NCBI GenBank assembly: GCA_963971225.1
Contig: OZ020268.1
Coordinates: forward strand, 61,751,900 to 61,815,899
Origin: Melieria omissa
Taxonomy: Eukaryota > Arthropoda > Insecta > Diptera > Ulidiidae
Direction of reading: 5' to 3'
Length of the DNA stretch: 64,000 bases
The first letter of the stretch is position 1, and every line of letters starts with the position of its first letter. Under the pieces are notes generated by a model. It was not told where the DNA came from. It ran no database searches and worked only from the letters and a program-made list of their open reading frames with translations. The position numbers and the translations under genes were made by a program. Positions 63,961 through 64,000 of the stretch are shown piece by piece.

Positions 63961-64000
63961 AATTTTGGGGGCTCGAAAACCAACTTAGAGCTTTGGTCTC

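Larger units (their letters stand above)
62645..64000 (-). mobile_element. pogo/Tigger-like element, copy 5 (right end outside window)
   Basis: Left end GGGGAAG after TA at 62643-62644, exactly 7045 bp from copy 4 and sharing its private variants. The window stops inside the element, just past the right arm of its palindrome. Confidence 0.87.

Overview
The window is a block of eukaryotic heterochromatin-type DNA with no host gene that I can recognise. The transposon families (piggyBac, pogo/Tigger, hAT and an RTE-type LINE) and the AT-rich satellite suggest an insect, probably a fly; the species cannot be fixed from this sequence. Everything is either one satellite family or a mobile element sitting in it.

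The satellite has a basic period of about 1183 bp. I used its landmark CGTTAACGGA to follow 36 unit boundaries. Each unit is itself built from diverged sub-repeats of about 175-183 bp: three adjacent ones share a TAGC start, an ATCGAT exactly 67 bp downstream, and other blocks. Several units are shortened (about 700, 816, 934 and 1099 bp) by internal deletions.

Layout: 1-523 end of a piggyBac-like element (copy A); 524-13645 satellite; 13646-15498 pogo-like element 1; satellite; 16973-18577 piggyBac B; satellite; 23064-24950 pogo 2; 25228-26808 piggyBac C; satellite; 31330-33011 a second, unrelated piggyBac-like family; satellite; 36486-41757 a near full-length RTE-type LINE on the minus strand, split by a 2-kb hAT-like element (37376-39386); satellite; 47349-49232 pogo 3; 49510-51114 piggyBac D; satellite; 55600-57486 pogo 4; 57764-59342 piggyBac E; satellite; pogo 5 from 62645 running off the end.

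The five pogo copies occupy the same satellite TA and the piggyBac A-E copies the same satellite TTAA, so each stems from one insertion later multiplied with the array rather than from repeated transposition. About 9.1-27.3 kb is repeated at 42.8-59.8 kb (offset 33702 bp on the left, 32536-32537 on the right), and 52.8-59.8 kb is repeated again at an offset of exactly 7045 bp. This gives tiers of about 175 bp, 1183 bp, 7-9 kb with transposons, and 33 kb, plus gene-conversion patches and a micro-inversion that mark the recombination history.

None of the transposase or polymerase genes looks functional. The pogo copies keep two DNA-binding domains (psq-type and CENP-B-type) and a basic tail but have lost the catalytic core; the piggyBac copies are frameshifted and lack the third catalytic Asp; the LINE has a frameshift and the hAT insertion. 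Because the repeats are nearly identical, copy number and order depend on the assembly being right.
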